This document shows, piece by piece, positions 31,139-40,414 of a DNA stretch of 64,000 nucleotides; within the stretch, counting starts at the first letter, position 1, and each line of letters starts with the position of its first letter. Under the pieces are notes generated by a model. The model had not been told where the DNA came from and ran no database searches. It saw only the letters and a list, made by a program, of their open reading frames with translations. The stretch is from assembly GCA_019744775.1 (NCBI GenBank), contig JAIETZ010000002.1, positions 558,001-622,000 on the forward strand, written 5' to 3'. The position numbers and the translations under genes are program-made. This stretch comes from Candidatus Obscuribacterales bacterium. GTDB taxonomy: Bacteria; Cyanobacteriota; Vampirovibrionia; Obscuribacterales; Obscuribacteraceae.

Positions 31139-31574
31139 GGTCTCCTTGGTCTAGTTCAATATTCGGTTTGTCCGCTCTGATTCTATTGACTACCGAATTG
31201 GGTAATTGTTCCATCCACCACTAAAAGACATTTATTACGGTCCAAAATCGCTGAGACATATTAACAGCGGTCGATCGTTTATGCAAAAGTGATCGAGCGC
31301 TTATCCGTCACTGGTTGTTAACAGATCACTTGATCTCAAAACGACACCCTGCGAGGCTTTGCGCGATTTTCCGCAAATTTCGATTCTCTTTAGGATGATT
31401 AAAAATCCACGAACTTTTTCGTACCATCTGTGGTGGCACATTTGAAGCCTGCACGCGTTTTTACGCCACTGGTGAAGGTCTTGCAGCTTTTTCTTTTACG
31501 GCTATGATGTATACAGTTCCTGAGTTATCCGTCATTTATAAAACTTGATATCATCCAGTTTACAATCATTAGTT
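31139..31574. other. intergenic region before the second Nudix gene
   Basis: About 436 bp with no gene supported on either strand. AT-rich, with scattered GATC-containing short inverted repeats (GATCGTTT...AGTGATCGAGC around 31272-31300). It should contain promoters for both divergent neighbours; none could be assigned with confidence. Confidence 0.45.
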
Positions 31575-32054
31575 ATGAACACCTGCCCGCTTTGCGCTAG
31601 CCCGCTTAAGTCCGTCCACATTGGCGGACGCGATCGCATTGGCTGCAGCAAGTGCGAATTCGTATATTGGAATAATCCGTTGCCGGTTACCGCAACACTA
31701 ATCCCACACGATGATGGACTTGTATTAGTAAAACGCAAGTTTGAGCCATTTGTTGGTTGGTGGTGTTTGCCTGGTGGCTTCATGGAGTCTGCCGAACATC
31801 CAGAAGAATCCGCCATTCGCGAAGTCTATGAAGAGACAGGTCTAACCGTTGAAATAGACCGACTTCTTGGAGCCTATTCTCCTGGTCGTGGCATCAACGT
31901 ACTTATTTTGTTCTACCTAGCAAAACAAAATAGCGGCATTCTTCAAGCAGGCGATGACGCTGAAGAAGTGAAGACCTTCCAGCTAAAAGATTTGCCTGAA
32001 CAAATTGCATTTGATCTACACAGAAAAATGATCGGCGATTTCTTTAACGGCTGA
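31575..32054 (+). CDS. Nudix hydrolase with N-terminal zinc ribbon
   Basis: 159 aa. Zinc ribbon CPLC (4-7) and CSKC (24-27), then a complete Nudix box from GGFMESAEHPE to REVYEETGL (68-90), with all catalytic Glu residues. It resembles the gene at 7626 in domain order but lacks the C-terminal membrane helix; the two are probably paralogs. ATG 31575 has no good ribosome site; it is chosen because the ribbon starts right after it. Its last 11 bases overlap the end of the convergent lysC gene. Confidence 0.88.
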   Translation: MNTCPLCASPLKSVHIGGRDRIGCSKCEFVYWNNPLPVTATLIPHDDGLVLVKRKFEPFVGWWCLPGGFMESAEHPEESAIREVYEETGLTVEIDRLLGAYSPGRGINVLILFYLAKQNSGILQAGDDAEEVKTFQLKDLPEQIAFDLHRKMIGDFFNG

Positions 32055-33429
32055 CAGCCTGATTTGAAATAGATTTCACAACAGCAACAGTTGATAGAAA
32101 TTCAGCATGAAGCATGCGCACCGCATCGTCTGCATTTGCTCCTTCGACAACGAAGCTCAAATTGATATCGGAAGCCCCGCCAGAGATCATAACGATGTTC
32201 ACGTCTTTTAATGCGGCAAAGACACGTCCGGCGATGCCTGATTTTTCTCTGTATTGACGTCCGACAACAGAGACAATGGCCACGTCATGAACAACACGCA
32301 CTTCACCGTACTCTGACAAGTCGCGCACTATTTCTTTAAGACTTTCTGTTTGATCAATAGTCAGAGCAACAGAAATTTCCGATGTAGCAATTGTGTCAAT
32401 TGATGTTTGATATCTATCAAAAATGGCAAACACTTTTGCCAAGAAACCATAACTCATCAACATCTTAGGCGTGCTGATGAAGATAGCCGTAATGCCTTTC
32501 TTTGAAGATACCGCACGAATTATGTCGTCAGACACAACAGTATCTTTGATAAGTGTCCCTGGCTCATTAGGACGAAACGTATTGAGAATTCGCACTGGAA
32601 TTTTCTTTTCCACGGCAGGCTTGATCGTCAGCGGATGCAAAACCTTCGCCCCGAAATACGCAAGCTCAGAAGCTTCTTGGAACGAGACTTCCGATATCAC
32701 ACGCGCATCTTTCACCACACGCGGATCAGCCGTCATCATGCCATCCACGTCAGTCCAAATTTGTATTTCGTCAGCATCAATAGCAACGCCCATGATAGAA
32801 GCTGAGTAATCAGAGCCGCCACGACCTAATGTTGTGGAGACTCCATTTTTAGTCGAGCCAATGAAACCTTGCGTGAAGACAACCGTACCTTGTTCCAAAA
32901 GCGGCACTAGAGCTTCACGAGTCGCCGGCACCAATTCTCCCCAAACAGGGTTGGCACGCCCGAATGAATCATCAGTAACCATGAATTTGCGTGCATCGAG
33001 CCACTGGCTACGCAATCCTTGTCCATTAGCAATTCGAGCGACAATTGCTGATGAAAGAAGCTCACCCATTCCAGAGACTGCATCAAGAGAGCGCTTACTC
33101 AGTTCACCAACAGCAGCAATGCCTTTATAGGTAACGACTAGTTCAGAAAGTCTTTCCTCGACTTCGGACAGGAGATCCGCACCACCCGAAATCGCATTTA
33201 TAGCTTCAACGTGCTTCGCCCGAATCAAATCAACTTGGCGAAGCGCATCATTGAAATTTCCAGCAGCCGCAGCCTCAGCTCCGGCAATCAATGCATTGGT
33301 CACACCAGACATTGCGGACAGCACAACTACGGGGCATGACTTTGTCGCCGCCTGTTTTACGAGCTGCACAACTTCCTGCATGCGCTCAGCACTGCCAACC
33401 GAGGTACCACCAAACTTCATTACAATCAT
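32044..33429 (-). CDS. lysC: aspartate kinase
   Basis: Phosphorylates aspartate, the first step towards lysine, threonine and methionine. VMKFGGTSVGSAERM at the N-terminus (amino-acid kinase P-loop), TLGRGGSDYSAS and WTDVDGMMTADPR in the catalytic domain, and two ACT domains at the C-terminus (EISVALTI, then IVMISGGASDINLSFVV) for feedback control by end products. 461 aa, monofunctional type. ATG 33429 fits the family start and has AGGTG upstream. Divergent from the Phd/VapC pair; its 3' end overlaps the Nudix gene by 11 bases. Confidence 0.95.
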   Translation of the reverse strand: MIVMKFGGTSVGSAERMQEVVQLVKQAATKSCPVVVLSAMSGVTNALIAGAEAAAAGNFNDALRQVDLIRAKHVEAINAISGGADLLSEVEERLSELVVTYKGIAAVGELSKRSLDAVSGMGELLSSAIVARIANGQGLRSQWLDARKFMVTDDSFGRANPVWGELVPATREALVPLLEQGTVVFTQGFIGSTKNGVSTTLGRGGSDYSASIMGVAIDADEIQIWTDVDGMMTADPRVVKDARVISEVSFQEASELAYFGAKVLHPLTIKPAVEKKIPVRILNTFRPNEPGTLIKDTVVSDDIIRAVSSKKGITAIFISTPKMLMSYGFLAKVFAIFDRYQTSIDTIATSEISVALTIDQTESLKEIVRDLSEYGEVRVVHDVAIVSVVGRQYREKSGIAGRVFAALKDVNIVMISGGASDINLSFVVEGANADDAVRMLHAEFLSTVAVVKSISNQAVSR

Positions 33430-33518
33430 GCCGTCACCTACAAGCGAGAAGCGCCCATATTGTCTCACAATGATCAATTACTTTGGCTATGCCATCAGTC
33501 TATGATGTGATACACTAG

Positions 33519-33540
33519 ACTAAGTTAAGTAAACTAAGTT
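33519..33540 (+). promoter_or_regulatory. direct repeat upstream of the Phd/VapC pair (candidate operator)
   Basis: ACTAAGTT occurs twice, 14 bases apart (33519-33526 and 33533-33540), just downstream of TATGAT/TACACT -10-like hexamers and 12 bp before the antitoxin start. The placement fits autoregulation by the antitoxin; this is inference from position. Confidence 0.4.
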
Positions 33541-33551
33541 TCTTTATTTTC

Positions 33552-33791
33552 ATGCAAATCATCAACATTCACCAAGCTAAGACTCACCTTTCTCGGCTCA
33601 TTGCCCAAGCGGTCAAAGGGGAATCATTTCTGATCGCCAAATCCGGAAAACCACTCGTAAAAATTAGTCGCGTGGACGAACCTCCTGCAAAACGCCGCCT
33701 GGGTTTTCTAAAAGGCGAGATTGATGTGCCTAAAGATTTTGACCACATGGGCGCGAAGGAAATTGCACAACTGTTCAATGGTGAGTCGTGA
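33552..33791 (+). CDS. Phd/YefM-family antitoxin
   Basis: 79 aa. Begins INIHQAKTHLSRLIAQAVKG, the DNA-binding fold of prevent-host-death antitoxins, followed by FLIAKSGKPLVKISRV and a variable tail (ideal for binding and inhibiting the toxin). It overlaps the PIN toxin gene by four bases (GTGA), the usual type II arrangement. No clear ribosome site precedes ATG 33552, so the leader may be very short. Confidence 0.92.
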   Translation: MQIINIHQAKTHLSRLIAQAVKGESFLIAKSGKPLVKISRVDEPPAKRRLGFLKGEIDVPKDFDHMGAKEIAQLFNGES

Positions 33792-34174
33792 AATTACTAC
33801 TGGACACTCATTTGCTGCTCTGGGCATCAGCTACCCCCAGCAAGCTGTCATCAAACGCACGAAAACTCATTGAAGATACAAACAACGAATTGCTATTCAG
33901 CACGGCCAGCATCTGGGAAATTGTAATCAAACACGGTCTTGGACGAAAAGATTTCCGTGTTGAACCACGCGTCTTAAGACGCGGATTACTAGACAACGGC
34001 TATGATGAGCTAGCCATCACCAGCCTACACGCGGTAACGATGGACACTCTGCCGCCAATTCATAAAGATCCATTCGACCGCATAATAATTGCCCAGGCGA
34101 TTGCCGAAGGCATAACACTAATCACAACTGATTCAACTATGGCAAAATATCCAGGACCTGTGCGCAAAGTTTAA
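33788..34174 (+). CDS. vapC: PIN-domain toxin (VapC-type)
   Basis: A 128 aa ribonuclease toxin expected to cleave RNA. LLLDTHLLLWAS provides the first Asp, TASIWEIVIKHGLG the conserved Glu, DPFDRIIIAQA the third acidic pair and LITTDSTM the last Asp. It starts with GTG inside the antitoxin stop (4-base overlap), so it is translated by coupling. The pairing of PIN with Phd-type antitoxin is common. Confidence 0.93.
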   Translation: MKLLLDTHLLLWASATPSKLSSNARKLIEDTNNELLFSTASIWEIVIKHGLGRKDFRVEPRVLRRGLLDNGYDELAITSLHAVTMDTLPPIHKDPFDRIIIAQAIAEGITLITTDSTMAKYPGPVRKV

Positions 34175-34269
34175 TTCATCCCATCCTACATGGACTAGTA
34201 GTACCTTGTCAAAAACAAGGACAAGCGTGGAAACTACGCACATGGATCAAGAATTCCAAAACAAAGCCA

Positions 34270-34324
34270 GAAAGAATCTCACAGTTTAAAGCTGTGAGAT
34301 TCTTCGCATTGCTCAGAGAATGAC
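34270..34324. repeat. palindromic repeat family A, copy 5 (partial)
   Basis: About 55 bp: the inner arms GAATCTCACAG / CTGTGAGATTC and one outer arm (GCTCAGAGAATGAC) are present; the left outer arm is missing. It lies between the toxin gene and the convergent oxidoreductase. Confidence 0.85.
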
Positions 34325-34329
34325 GGTAC

Positions 34330-35847
34330 TTATTTCAAGCGACGAATTATTTCCTGAGCACACATATAGCCGACTGTTCCTGCGACAGATCCGCAAGGAT
34401 AAGCGCCGGCACCGCAGTAGTAGACATTTTCATGTCTGCCAAATTGGTAAAAGCGCTTCGAGGGATTAGCCGAAAATGTGCGTGCAAAGAAATTTTGCCC
34501 GTCGCAGAGTTCAATGTGGTCAATGTTGCCTTGGGGCATGAAGAAGTTGTCTCTTATGTCCTTCGGTGTAAACAAAAGACTGCCGATCAAATCCTCGCGA
34601 TTGAGAATTTTTGAAAGCACAATGTCCTCTACCTGTTGTTTTACTTCAGGCAACTCGATACCGGTTTTGGCAATAGCTAGATTTTTCAAGAAGACAGCTA
34701 CAACATCGTAGTCCATCTTGTCGCCCAGGCGCCGGCGTCCGGCTCCTTCGCAGTAGACCTCAAAGTAGGCATCAGAGAAGTCCTTCTTCCCGAGTTCTAC
34801 TTCTTTTGATGACTCTGCAAATTCGCCTGGGCTATTCGTATTGATTATGAATCGAAATGCCGAATCGAAATCAGTGGCGCCAGTTGAACCTTTCCACTGA
34901 ACAGGATTCTTGAAAAACAGCAAGACCTTGCCGCTTGTACCAAGCATCTTCTTACCGGAAACCCGCACTTCCAATTTACTGTCTTGAAGAAGTCGTGCAG
35001 CGCTCAAGGGATCAGTTGCAAAAACAACATAGTCTGTCTTTAATTTGTGCAGCTGTCCATCGAATACATAGCGAACTTCCTTACCAGACTTTGCCACCGA
35101 GCGAATTTCGACACCGCTAACGAGATTCACTCCCAACTCAGCGTTGATGTCCGCCAGAGTCTCGGTAATTTTTCCAATACCACCGCTGACAAAGCCCCAC
35201 TTGCCATCAAAAATTGCGCCAGTATTCATCAGCGCAACATTGAAGGCGGAATAGGGAGAATCAAATTCGACCGGACCGCTTTCCGTGACCTCAATATAGA
35301 AAAACATCTTGGTTTTTTCGGACGTGAAATAGTAATTCAGAAGATCGCGAGCACTGCCGGATATCCAGCGATCACTCAATTCCTGACCTAGAGTGTCGAC
35401 AGCAGATGTCATTGAAGGAATTGTTGCAGATTTGAAGTTAGCAATTAGGAAATTGCAAACCTTCTCCATATCCTCTATGAATCCCTCAACATCACCTTCT
35501 TCACTCCACTTCTGCTTCAGCTCTTGCTTGAGCATTTGGACATCGTCGTGAAGCAGGCAAGATTCATCTTGCCCATCAAAGTAAACAATCTCCGGATGCT
35601 CTGGGGCACCAACAACGACTCTTTGAGCAAGACCGGTTTCTTCAAAAACAAAATCCTGCATAAAGCCAAATGCTGATGCGCCGTTTGAATAGCGATACTG
35701 CTTCCCGTCGATCGAAACAACATCAGAAGTGCAAGCACCACCAATTGAAGTCTTCTTCTCCAACATTGTTACAGCAAAACCGTTGCGTTGAAGATAATTT
35801 GCAGCCACAAGTCCATTTATTCCACCACCAATTACAACTACCTTCAT
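34330..35847 (-). CDS. FAD-dependent oxidoreductase, phytoene-desaturase/PYROXD2-like
   Basis: 505 aa. N-terminal FAD-binding motif VVVIGGGINGLVAANYLQ with a following Glu for ribose, TSIGGACTSD typical of phytoene desaturase/NAD(P)-binding-like amine oxidases, and a C-terminal YYCGAGAYPCGSVAGTVGYM that closes the FAD site. It may be a carotenoid desaturase or a broader PYROXD2-type oxidoreductase; no other carotenoid gene is near. AGGAGG precedes ATG 35847. Repeat A and a toxin-antitoxin pair lie downstream. Confidence 0.88.
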   Translation of the reverse strand: MKVVVIGGGINGLVAANYLQRNGFAVTMLEKKTSIGGACTSDVVSIDGKQYRYSNGASAFGFMQDFVFEETGLAQRVVVGAPEHPEIVYFDGQDESCLLHDDVQMLKQELKQKWSEEGDVEGFIEDMEKVCNFLIANFKSATIPSMTSAVDTLGQELSDRWISGSARDLLNYYFTSEKTKMFFYIEVTESGPVEFDSPYSAFNVALMNTGAIFDGKWGFVSGGIGKITETLADINAELGVNLVSGVEIRSVAKSGKEVRYVFDGQLHKLKTDYVVFATDPLSAARLLQDSKLEVRVSGKKMLGTSGKVLLFFKNPVQWKGSTGATDFDSAFRFIINTNSPGEFAESSKEVELGKKDFSDAYFEVYCEGAGRRRLGDKMDYDVVAVFLKNLAIAKTGIELPEVKQQVEDIVLSKILNREDLIGSLLFTPKDIRDNFFMPQGNIDHIELCDGQNFFARTFSANPSKRFYQFGRHENVYYCGAGAYPCGSVAGTVGYMCAQEIIRRLK

Positions 35848-35963
35848 ATCAACACCTCCTTCTACTTGATACTATGCATGTTTCTCTACTCCAAAGCAGG
35901 CAGATAGGAATTGAGATCCTCCCTGCCTACTTCGGTAATAATTGACACGCGTTAGCGCTTGGA

Positions 35964-36575
35964 TTATTGAGCGACGTTGGCGCTGTATGCCTGGGCCTCG
36001 CCGTAATACCGATTCACCTTTATCACCCAATCGGCCTCGTTGAACCTTCTGATCAAACCGGCCTTCACTCGCACAAGCCTCGACTTGGTCGCATCATGTC
36101 TTGCATCGATTACACGAGCGCCATGCTCTCCGAACAAAGCCAGGAGCTTCTTGGACACTTCGATATCTGACATCTCTTCTTTCAGATGCAGGCTAACATC
36201 AATGCCCTTATCAAAGGGAATTGCAGCCTGATTAAGATATGCGCGCAATCCTTCACTAAGTTTGTTTTCCGCTGGTGTTTCTGGTGCTGCGGGCTTCTCT
36301 TCCGGTTGTCCCTCTTCCTGAGCTTTGAGCGTCTTTAAGCGCACAAGAATCTCTACTGGCGCCTTACACTTCTGCTCATTGAGCGTTTGTTGGATGTGCG
36401 GCAAGGCTTCTTCGGCTGATTCTTGAGTGAACACAATCATGCGAACGGATGTTTTGGTCTGCTCCAATTTAAATTCGTCCGGTTGTTCACCAAACACCAA
36501 ACGTATCGCCAGTGCAGTTTCAAAAATGTCTTTCTTTGTAACTTTGGTGGATTTACCACTTGCTTTGCGTGTCAT
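35964..36575 (-). CDS. hypothetical protein (203 aa)
   Basis: Unrecognised. AAGGAG lies 8 bases before ATG 36575; open frame upstream runs through a stem-loop. Basic N-terminus, an alpha/beta part with SVRMIVFTQESAEEALPHIQ, a Glu/Pro-rich hinge (EEGQPEEKPAAPETP) and a second alpha/beta half (FDKGIDVSLHLKEEM, then RLVRVKAGLIRRFNEADWVIKV). Last gene of the 36-43.8 kb cluster. Confidence 0.72.
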   Translation of the reverse strand: MTRKASGKSTKVTKKDIFETALAIRLVFGEQPDEFKLEQTKTSVRMIVFTQESAEEALPHIQQTLNEQKCKAPVEILVRLKTLKAQEEGQPEEKPAAPETPAENKLSEGLRAYLNQAAIPFDKGIDVSLHLKEEMSDIEVSKKLLALFGEHGARVIDARHDATKSRLVRVKAGLIRRFNEADWVIKVNRYYGEAQAYSANVAQ

Positions 36576-36599
36576 AGCTAGAACTCCTTTTTTTGGATT

Positions 36600-36639
36600 T
36601 ACAAATCGAATAACGAAGGGGAAGCTCAATAGCTTCCCC
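36600..36639 (-). terminator. intergenic stem-loop between two cluster genes
   Basis: Stem GGGGAAGCT / AGCTTCCCC (9 bp, loop of 4) at 36618-36639; on the minus strand it is followed by TTCGTTATTCG and, further on, the ribosome site of the gene at 36575. Confidence 0.55.
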
Positions 36640-36663
36640 ATATCAACACAATTGGAAATATTG

Positions 36664-37080
36664 TTATCGCCAGTTGATCACATCGAGCCAAGCGAATGGA
36701 ATACCGATGACGGTATTCACAGCAGCGCCGGCTAATGCGCTTAAACCAATTGCGCCCAGCAAACCAAAAGTGCCGGTGGCAACCATTACACCTCCTGGAA
36801 TTAGCGCGGATAATCCCAGTATTACGCCAGTCAAAACGACCGCGTAGATTCCCGACACAAAAAACATGGCTGCCGCCGAGCCAAGAAACGTGTTGGGACC
36901 ACCGCTGCCTGTAGACCAACCCGCTACTGTCAAAAGAGTTACTGCCGCATTGAGAAAGGCCAGCAACAAGATGAGTAATCCAGAAAAGATTACCGACTTA
37001 AACGTCAGGGTTGCTCCAAATACAAACCCCTGGACAACCAACTGCAACAGAAAGATAAAAATACATCCGAGTATAATCAT
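36664..37080 (-). CDS. hypothetical membrane protein (138 aa)
   Basis: Unrecognised; nearly all hydrophobic with four or so transmembrane helices (ILGCIFIFLLQLVVQGFV, IFSGLLILLLAFLNAAV, MFFVSGIYAVVLTGVIL, LLGAIGLSALAGAAV) joined by Gly/Ser-rich turns. AGGAG precedes ATG 37080. Follows the acetyltransferase gene after 24 bases in the same direction. Confidence 0.75.
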   Translation of the reverse strand: MIILGCIFIFLLQLVVQGFVFGATLTFKSVIFSGLLILLLAFLNAAVTLLTVAGWSTGSGGPNTFLGSAAAMFFVSGIYAVVLTGVILGLSALIPGGVMVATGTFGLLGAIGLSALAGAAVNTVIGIPFAWLDVINWR

Positions 37081-37104
37081 ACACTTTCTCTCCTAGAGTG
37101 AATT

Positions 37105-37890
37105 TCACAGCTGCTTTTGCATTTTCACGCAGGGCATTTCGAGGCCCGTATGCAGTGTGTAAAAAATTGGGGCAATACGCTCATAGCCGTGCTTTACATA
37201 AAAGCCTTCGGCATTTATTGCTGCATCCAGCTCAAGATATGTACAACCGGCACCTCTAGCTAGTCGTTCCATCTCTTGCAAAAGTCGAACACCGACTTTC
37301 TTTCCGGCAGCTTGCGGACTGACATATAAGCTCAAGAGATAATTTTTCTCCGGCACATATGAAGCAAATCCAATTATCCTTTTGGCAAGCTCAGCGACTA
37401 CAGTCACTCGCTTATCCGGATATCGTTGAGGAAAAGTGCGAACCCATTCCCTGTAGAGAGTAATTCGTTCAGCACTTACCTTCGGCGACCAGTCCTCTAA
37501 GATTTTCGGACCGTAATATCCATAATTTGCCGCCGTTATATGTACAGCCTTCCAATGCGTCCAAACCATATCGTAAGCATCAGATTCGACTGCTTGGCGA
37601 ATTTTGATGGAGGATAAAACCTCTGCCAGCAATTTCTCGTCTCGGTTTTTACACCATAGCAAATTAGCCGGCAGAGCAAGGTCTCTTTCACAAAGAGACC
37701 TTTGTACTCCATCCGGAAGGACTTCGAACTCCCGGAATCGCACGATTACTGTGTCATCAGTAAATGTTATGCGTGCGATTTTCTCGACGGTGATGCCTGT
37801 GATTTGTGACCATTTTGCAACTAGCTTTTCAGTTGCTTCCTGAAGTTGTTGCTGCCGGCGTACAAATAGATTGTATGTTCCATTGTTCAT
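37105..37890 (-). CDS. GNAT-family N-acetyltransferase with N-terminal extension
   Basis: The C-terminal ~170 residues form a GNAT fold: IRQAVESDAYDM opens it, VSPQAAGKKVGVRLLQEM is the acetyl-CoA-binding motif A (Q/RxxGxG/A-like), and YLELDAAINAEGFYVKHGYE is motif B. The first ~90 residues are an unrelated charged domain (KWSQITGITVEKIARITF) that may bind the substrate. The ATG at 37890 overlaps the previous stop by four bases (ATGA), with GGAGGGAG upstream. The acceptor is unknown. Confidence 0.88.
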   Translation of the reverse strand: MNNGTYNLFVRRQQQLQEATEKLVAKWSQITGITVEKIARITFTDDTVIVRFREFEVLPDGVQRSLCERDLALPANLLWCKNRDEKLLAEVLSSIKIRQAVESDAYDMVWTHWKAVHITAANYGYYGPKILEDWSPKVSAERITLYREWVRTFPQRYPDKRVTVVAELAKRIIGFASYVPEKNYLLSLYVSPQAAGKKVGVRLLQEMERLARGAGCTYLELDAAINAEGFYVKHGYERIAPIFYTLHTGLEMPCVKMQKQL

Positions 37891-38300
37891 ACTCCCTCCG
37901 AACCAGGCGGGCTTGCATCAGGGTACCGGCGAGGTTCATTCGTCGGGGACTGCGATGCCTGATGAAAGTGAAATGAGATTAGACTGACACCGGAGCCGCA
38001 GAAGAGTCCATTTAGAATTCCTTCTGCCAGACTGACTTTGACGTCGAATCGGGAATTGTTCATCGCGCCATTGAGAATCTTGTCAGTTGTTTCAACATCA
38101 ACTTCATTTTTCTCTCGGCTTGCTTGCAGTTTTGCCTGCTCTTCGGCGGCTTGTGCAGCACTTTCAATTACCAATGAGGTTGCGTTTGTAAAAGCTTCAG
38201 CAATTGAGTTTGTCACTTTACCGGCTCTTTCTATTACTTGGGCAGCAATATCGGCAACGCGAATTGCCAGCCTTTCTTCTATGTTGTTTCCATCAGCCAT
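37887..38300 (-). CDS. hypothetical protein with helical N-terminus (137 aa)
   Basis: Unrecognised. Residues 5-80 are one long amphipathic helix rich in Ala/Glu/Ile (IAAQVIERAGKVTNSIAEA), then a Gly-rich, weakly hydrophobic segment (AEGILNGLFCGSGVSLISF) and a Pro/Ser tail. GAGG precedes ATG 38300. Translationally coupled to the GNAT gene through an ATGA overlap. Confidence 0.75.
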   Translation of the reverse strand: MADGNNIEERLAIRVADIAAQVIERAGKVTNSIAEAFTNATSLVIESAAQAAEEQAKLQASREKNEVDVETTDKILNGAMNNSRFDVKVSLAEGILNGLFCGSGVSLISFHFHQASQSPTNEPRRYPDASPPGSEGV

Positions 38301-38310
38301 TGTTGTATCC

Positions 38311-39078
38311 TCAATAATATTTCCTTACTTTCAGTCCTTCGTGTCGTGCAAAGACAGGACCACGCTGTCCTAGCTGCCAGTCCTGCAGCAGAAGCTTGTT
38401 GAATCGAATATCGGCTTTATGCGGATCGGTTTCGCGGTCGTCATCTACGAGTATCAATCCGTGATCCAAGTATTCCTGCAAATACTCTTTCCCGATGCTA
38501 CTTCTGTAAAGATGCGCGAGCGGAGGCAAGTCCGCGTTTTCCACCGCGCGCTCCAAATAGATGCTTCTTTCAACCAAATTCATGGTGCCGGTTCGTTCGG
38601 ACAACACCCTGATAAGTGTTGTCTCAAGTGCAGCAAACTTTCCTTGAGGCACACGACTGACTAGATTTGCGATAGCATCTACGAAGCACACTGCATCGAT
38701 GGGAAAGCGCTTCTTTTCCACAGCGACTTTGGCGACTTCCTCGACAAGTGACCATAGCCAAAAGTCGTTGAGACATAAGTCGCTAAATATGTCGTAGCCA
38801 TCGCCTCTCGTAACGAGCTTCAATTCGAATAATTCGCGCTTAACAGAAAATGCTCCGAATCGAAGTAATTCTTGTTCAGAAAATTCGTCTTTGGCAAATT
38901 CATCTGTGCGCTTACCACTGGCGGCAATTGCAATACCGGCAAAACTGCCCCAAGCCGTTGAATTGTTGATGCCGTATTTGGGCACATAGAATTTCTTTCG
39001 AGGCTCCTGATAGTTTTCCTTCAGCCGAGCCGCGACTGCGGACATCGAGTGCAAACATTGCTTTTGTGTTGGATTCAT
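38311..39078 (-). CDS. hypothetical protein (255 aa)
   Basis: Unrecognised. Soluble, mostly helical, with segments such as FGAFSVKRELFELKLVTRG and DFWLWSLVEEVAKVAVEKKR. The ATG at 39078 overlaps the preceding stop by four bases and has GAGGAG upstream. Ten bases separate its stop from the next start. No catalytic pattern is visible. Confidence 0.75.
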   Translation of the reverse strand: MNPTQKQCLHSMSAVAARLKENYQEPRKKFYVPKYGINNSTAWGSFAGIAIAASGKRTDEFAKDEFSEQELLRFGAFSVKRELFELKLVTRGDGYDIFSDLCLNDFWLWSLVEEVAKVAVEKKRFPIDAVCFVDAIANLVSRVPQGKFAALETTLIRVLSERTGTMNLVERSIYLERAVENADLPPLAHLYRSSIGKEYLQEYLDHGLILVDDDRETDPHKADIRFNKLLLQDWQLGQRGPVFARHEGLKVRKYY

Positions 39079-39407
39079 AAATCTCTCCTCTTGCGCAGCA
39101 GACGCGCCAAATCCGCGCTCTGCTTTTTGAGTAGACGTTTAGCCGATTTGATCTTGCGATTACTCTCTAGAAACTTGTCTATTGCTTTGACGACGTCTTC
39201 ATCGAGAGTTTCGAGATTGTCCGGGTAAGCACTTGCAGGCTCACCCGTTTTGCACTGCCCGAGGAAAGAGTTTGCCCAACCGCACTTTTCCGCTACTCGC
39301 CATCGAGCAAATTCATGCTCTTTTGCAAGTTTGGCGATGGACGCAGTCGTGGCTTTAACTCTTTCCTCGGCGACCTCAATTTGGTCCTTGTCGGTATTCG
39401 AGGTCAT
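39075..39407 (-). CDS. hypothetical basic helical protein (110 aa)
   Basis: Unrecognised. Two helices flank a small centre (ARWRVAEKCGWANSFLGQCKTG) with two Cys; the C-terminus is strongly basic (RKIKSAKRLLKKQ, RLLRKRRDL), suggesting contact with nucleic acid or membrane. Overlaps its neighbours on both sides by four bases (ATGA), so it belongs to a translationally coupled set. Confidence 0.73.
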   Translation of the reverse strand: MTSNTDKDQIEVAEERVKATTASIAKLAKEHEFARWRVAEKCGWANSFLGQCKTGEPASAYPDNLETLDEDVVKAIDKFLESNRKIKSAKRLLKKQSADLARLLRKRRDL

Positions 39408-40054
39408 CTCGTTCTGCCTAATTTGCCAAGACGGTAGATGCCCTTCACGATAGACAGAAGTCCGGCGTTTAGGGCGGCGTTGGCGTCAGCCTTTGCACGG
39501 AATTGAACAGCTTTAGCATCGAAAAAGGCGTCTTTAATGTCTCCCAATATGGTGGGCGAAAACTCCTCCCACCTTTGAAAGACTTTGCCAGCCGTTATCT
39601 TTGCTAGATCGTAATCGTCGTGTACCTTCTTCGCCCGTATGTCTAATTCTTTCGGGTCATCGTCCGGCTTAATCTCACGATAAAAGAAATTCGACGCTTG
39701 TTCGTACTTATCGATAGCTTCGTGATAAGCATTTCTTGCAGCCTCAGTGCTCGCGTCATAAAGATCTGCTTGCACTCGAAATGTTTTTACGGCTTTGTCA
39801 TAAACCTTTTGTGCTTTCGCATAGGCTTTATCCCGTGCATTTAAGAGGAGCCTCACCTTTGCTACAACTTTCTCATCGCGACCGGATTCCAATGTCTTGC
39901 CACAACCCTGGCACCTATCTTCGACAATTGCGCATGAGGTACACAGAGTAATTCCACCCTCATCTGCCATGTGTTTGCATTCACTGGCGACACGGTGGAT
40001 TCCTATAACGGCCATGTGCATGCACGTGCTGCACTCCAAAGTTTGTTGTTTCAT
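39404..40054 (-). CDS. zinc-finger/coiled-coil protein (216 aa)
   Basis: The first ~55 residues hold a cysteine/histidine array (CSTCMHM, then ECKHM, CTSC, DRCQGCG) that looks like a cross-braced zinc module of B-box or RING-like spacing, followed by a long charged coiled coil (about 65-190) and a basic end. In eukaryotes this order recalls TRIM proteins, but the match is by layout only. AGGAA precedes ATG 40054. First gene of the coupled set 40054-37105. Confidence 0.72.
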   Translation of the reverse strand: MKQQTLECSTCMHMAVIGIHRVASECKHMADEGGITLCTSCAIVEDRCQGCGKTLESGRDEKVVAKVRLLLNARDKAYAKAQKVYDKAVKTFRVQADLYDASTEAARNAYHEAIDKYEQASNFFYREIKPDDDPKELDIRAKKVHDDYDLAKITAGKVFQRWEEFSPTILGDIKDAFFDAKAVQFRAKADANAALNAGLLSIVKGIYRLGKLGRTR

Positions 40055-40414
40055 GTTCCTAGGTCCTTAGTGAAATGGTGTACAGAACTTCCAGCCGAAC
40101 AAAAACCGAGCCGCGAATTAATCGGCTCTTTTGGTGGTTGCTATGTCCAGCTATCTAATTTCTAGTTTCTGTTCAATATCGGAGAAGTTCTATTTCTAAT
40201 GGACTTTGAATTTAGAAAGTTCAGCACACCCAAGTCAAGCAGCACGAGCCTCTCACCCCGCGCCCTACGGGGCATACAGTCACCTCTTAGCAACATCTAA
40301 CTAATTCTTGCTGTGCGCTAGCTGTGCAACGCAATGAAATTTGCCCCTTGGCTACCATGCGCAAGGAGTTTTGTACTATCCACCCTAGTATTCAAAAGGC
40401 AAAAAGAGAAAGCC
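40055..40414. other. intergenic region upstream of the coupled gene set
   Basis: About 360 bp without a supported gene. Probably holds the promoter for the minus-strand set starting at 40054. No clear hexamers or strong hairpins were found; a 64-codon plus-strand frame here has no ribosome site. Confidence 0.45.
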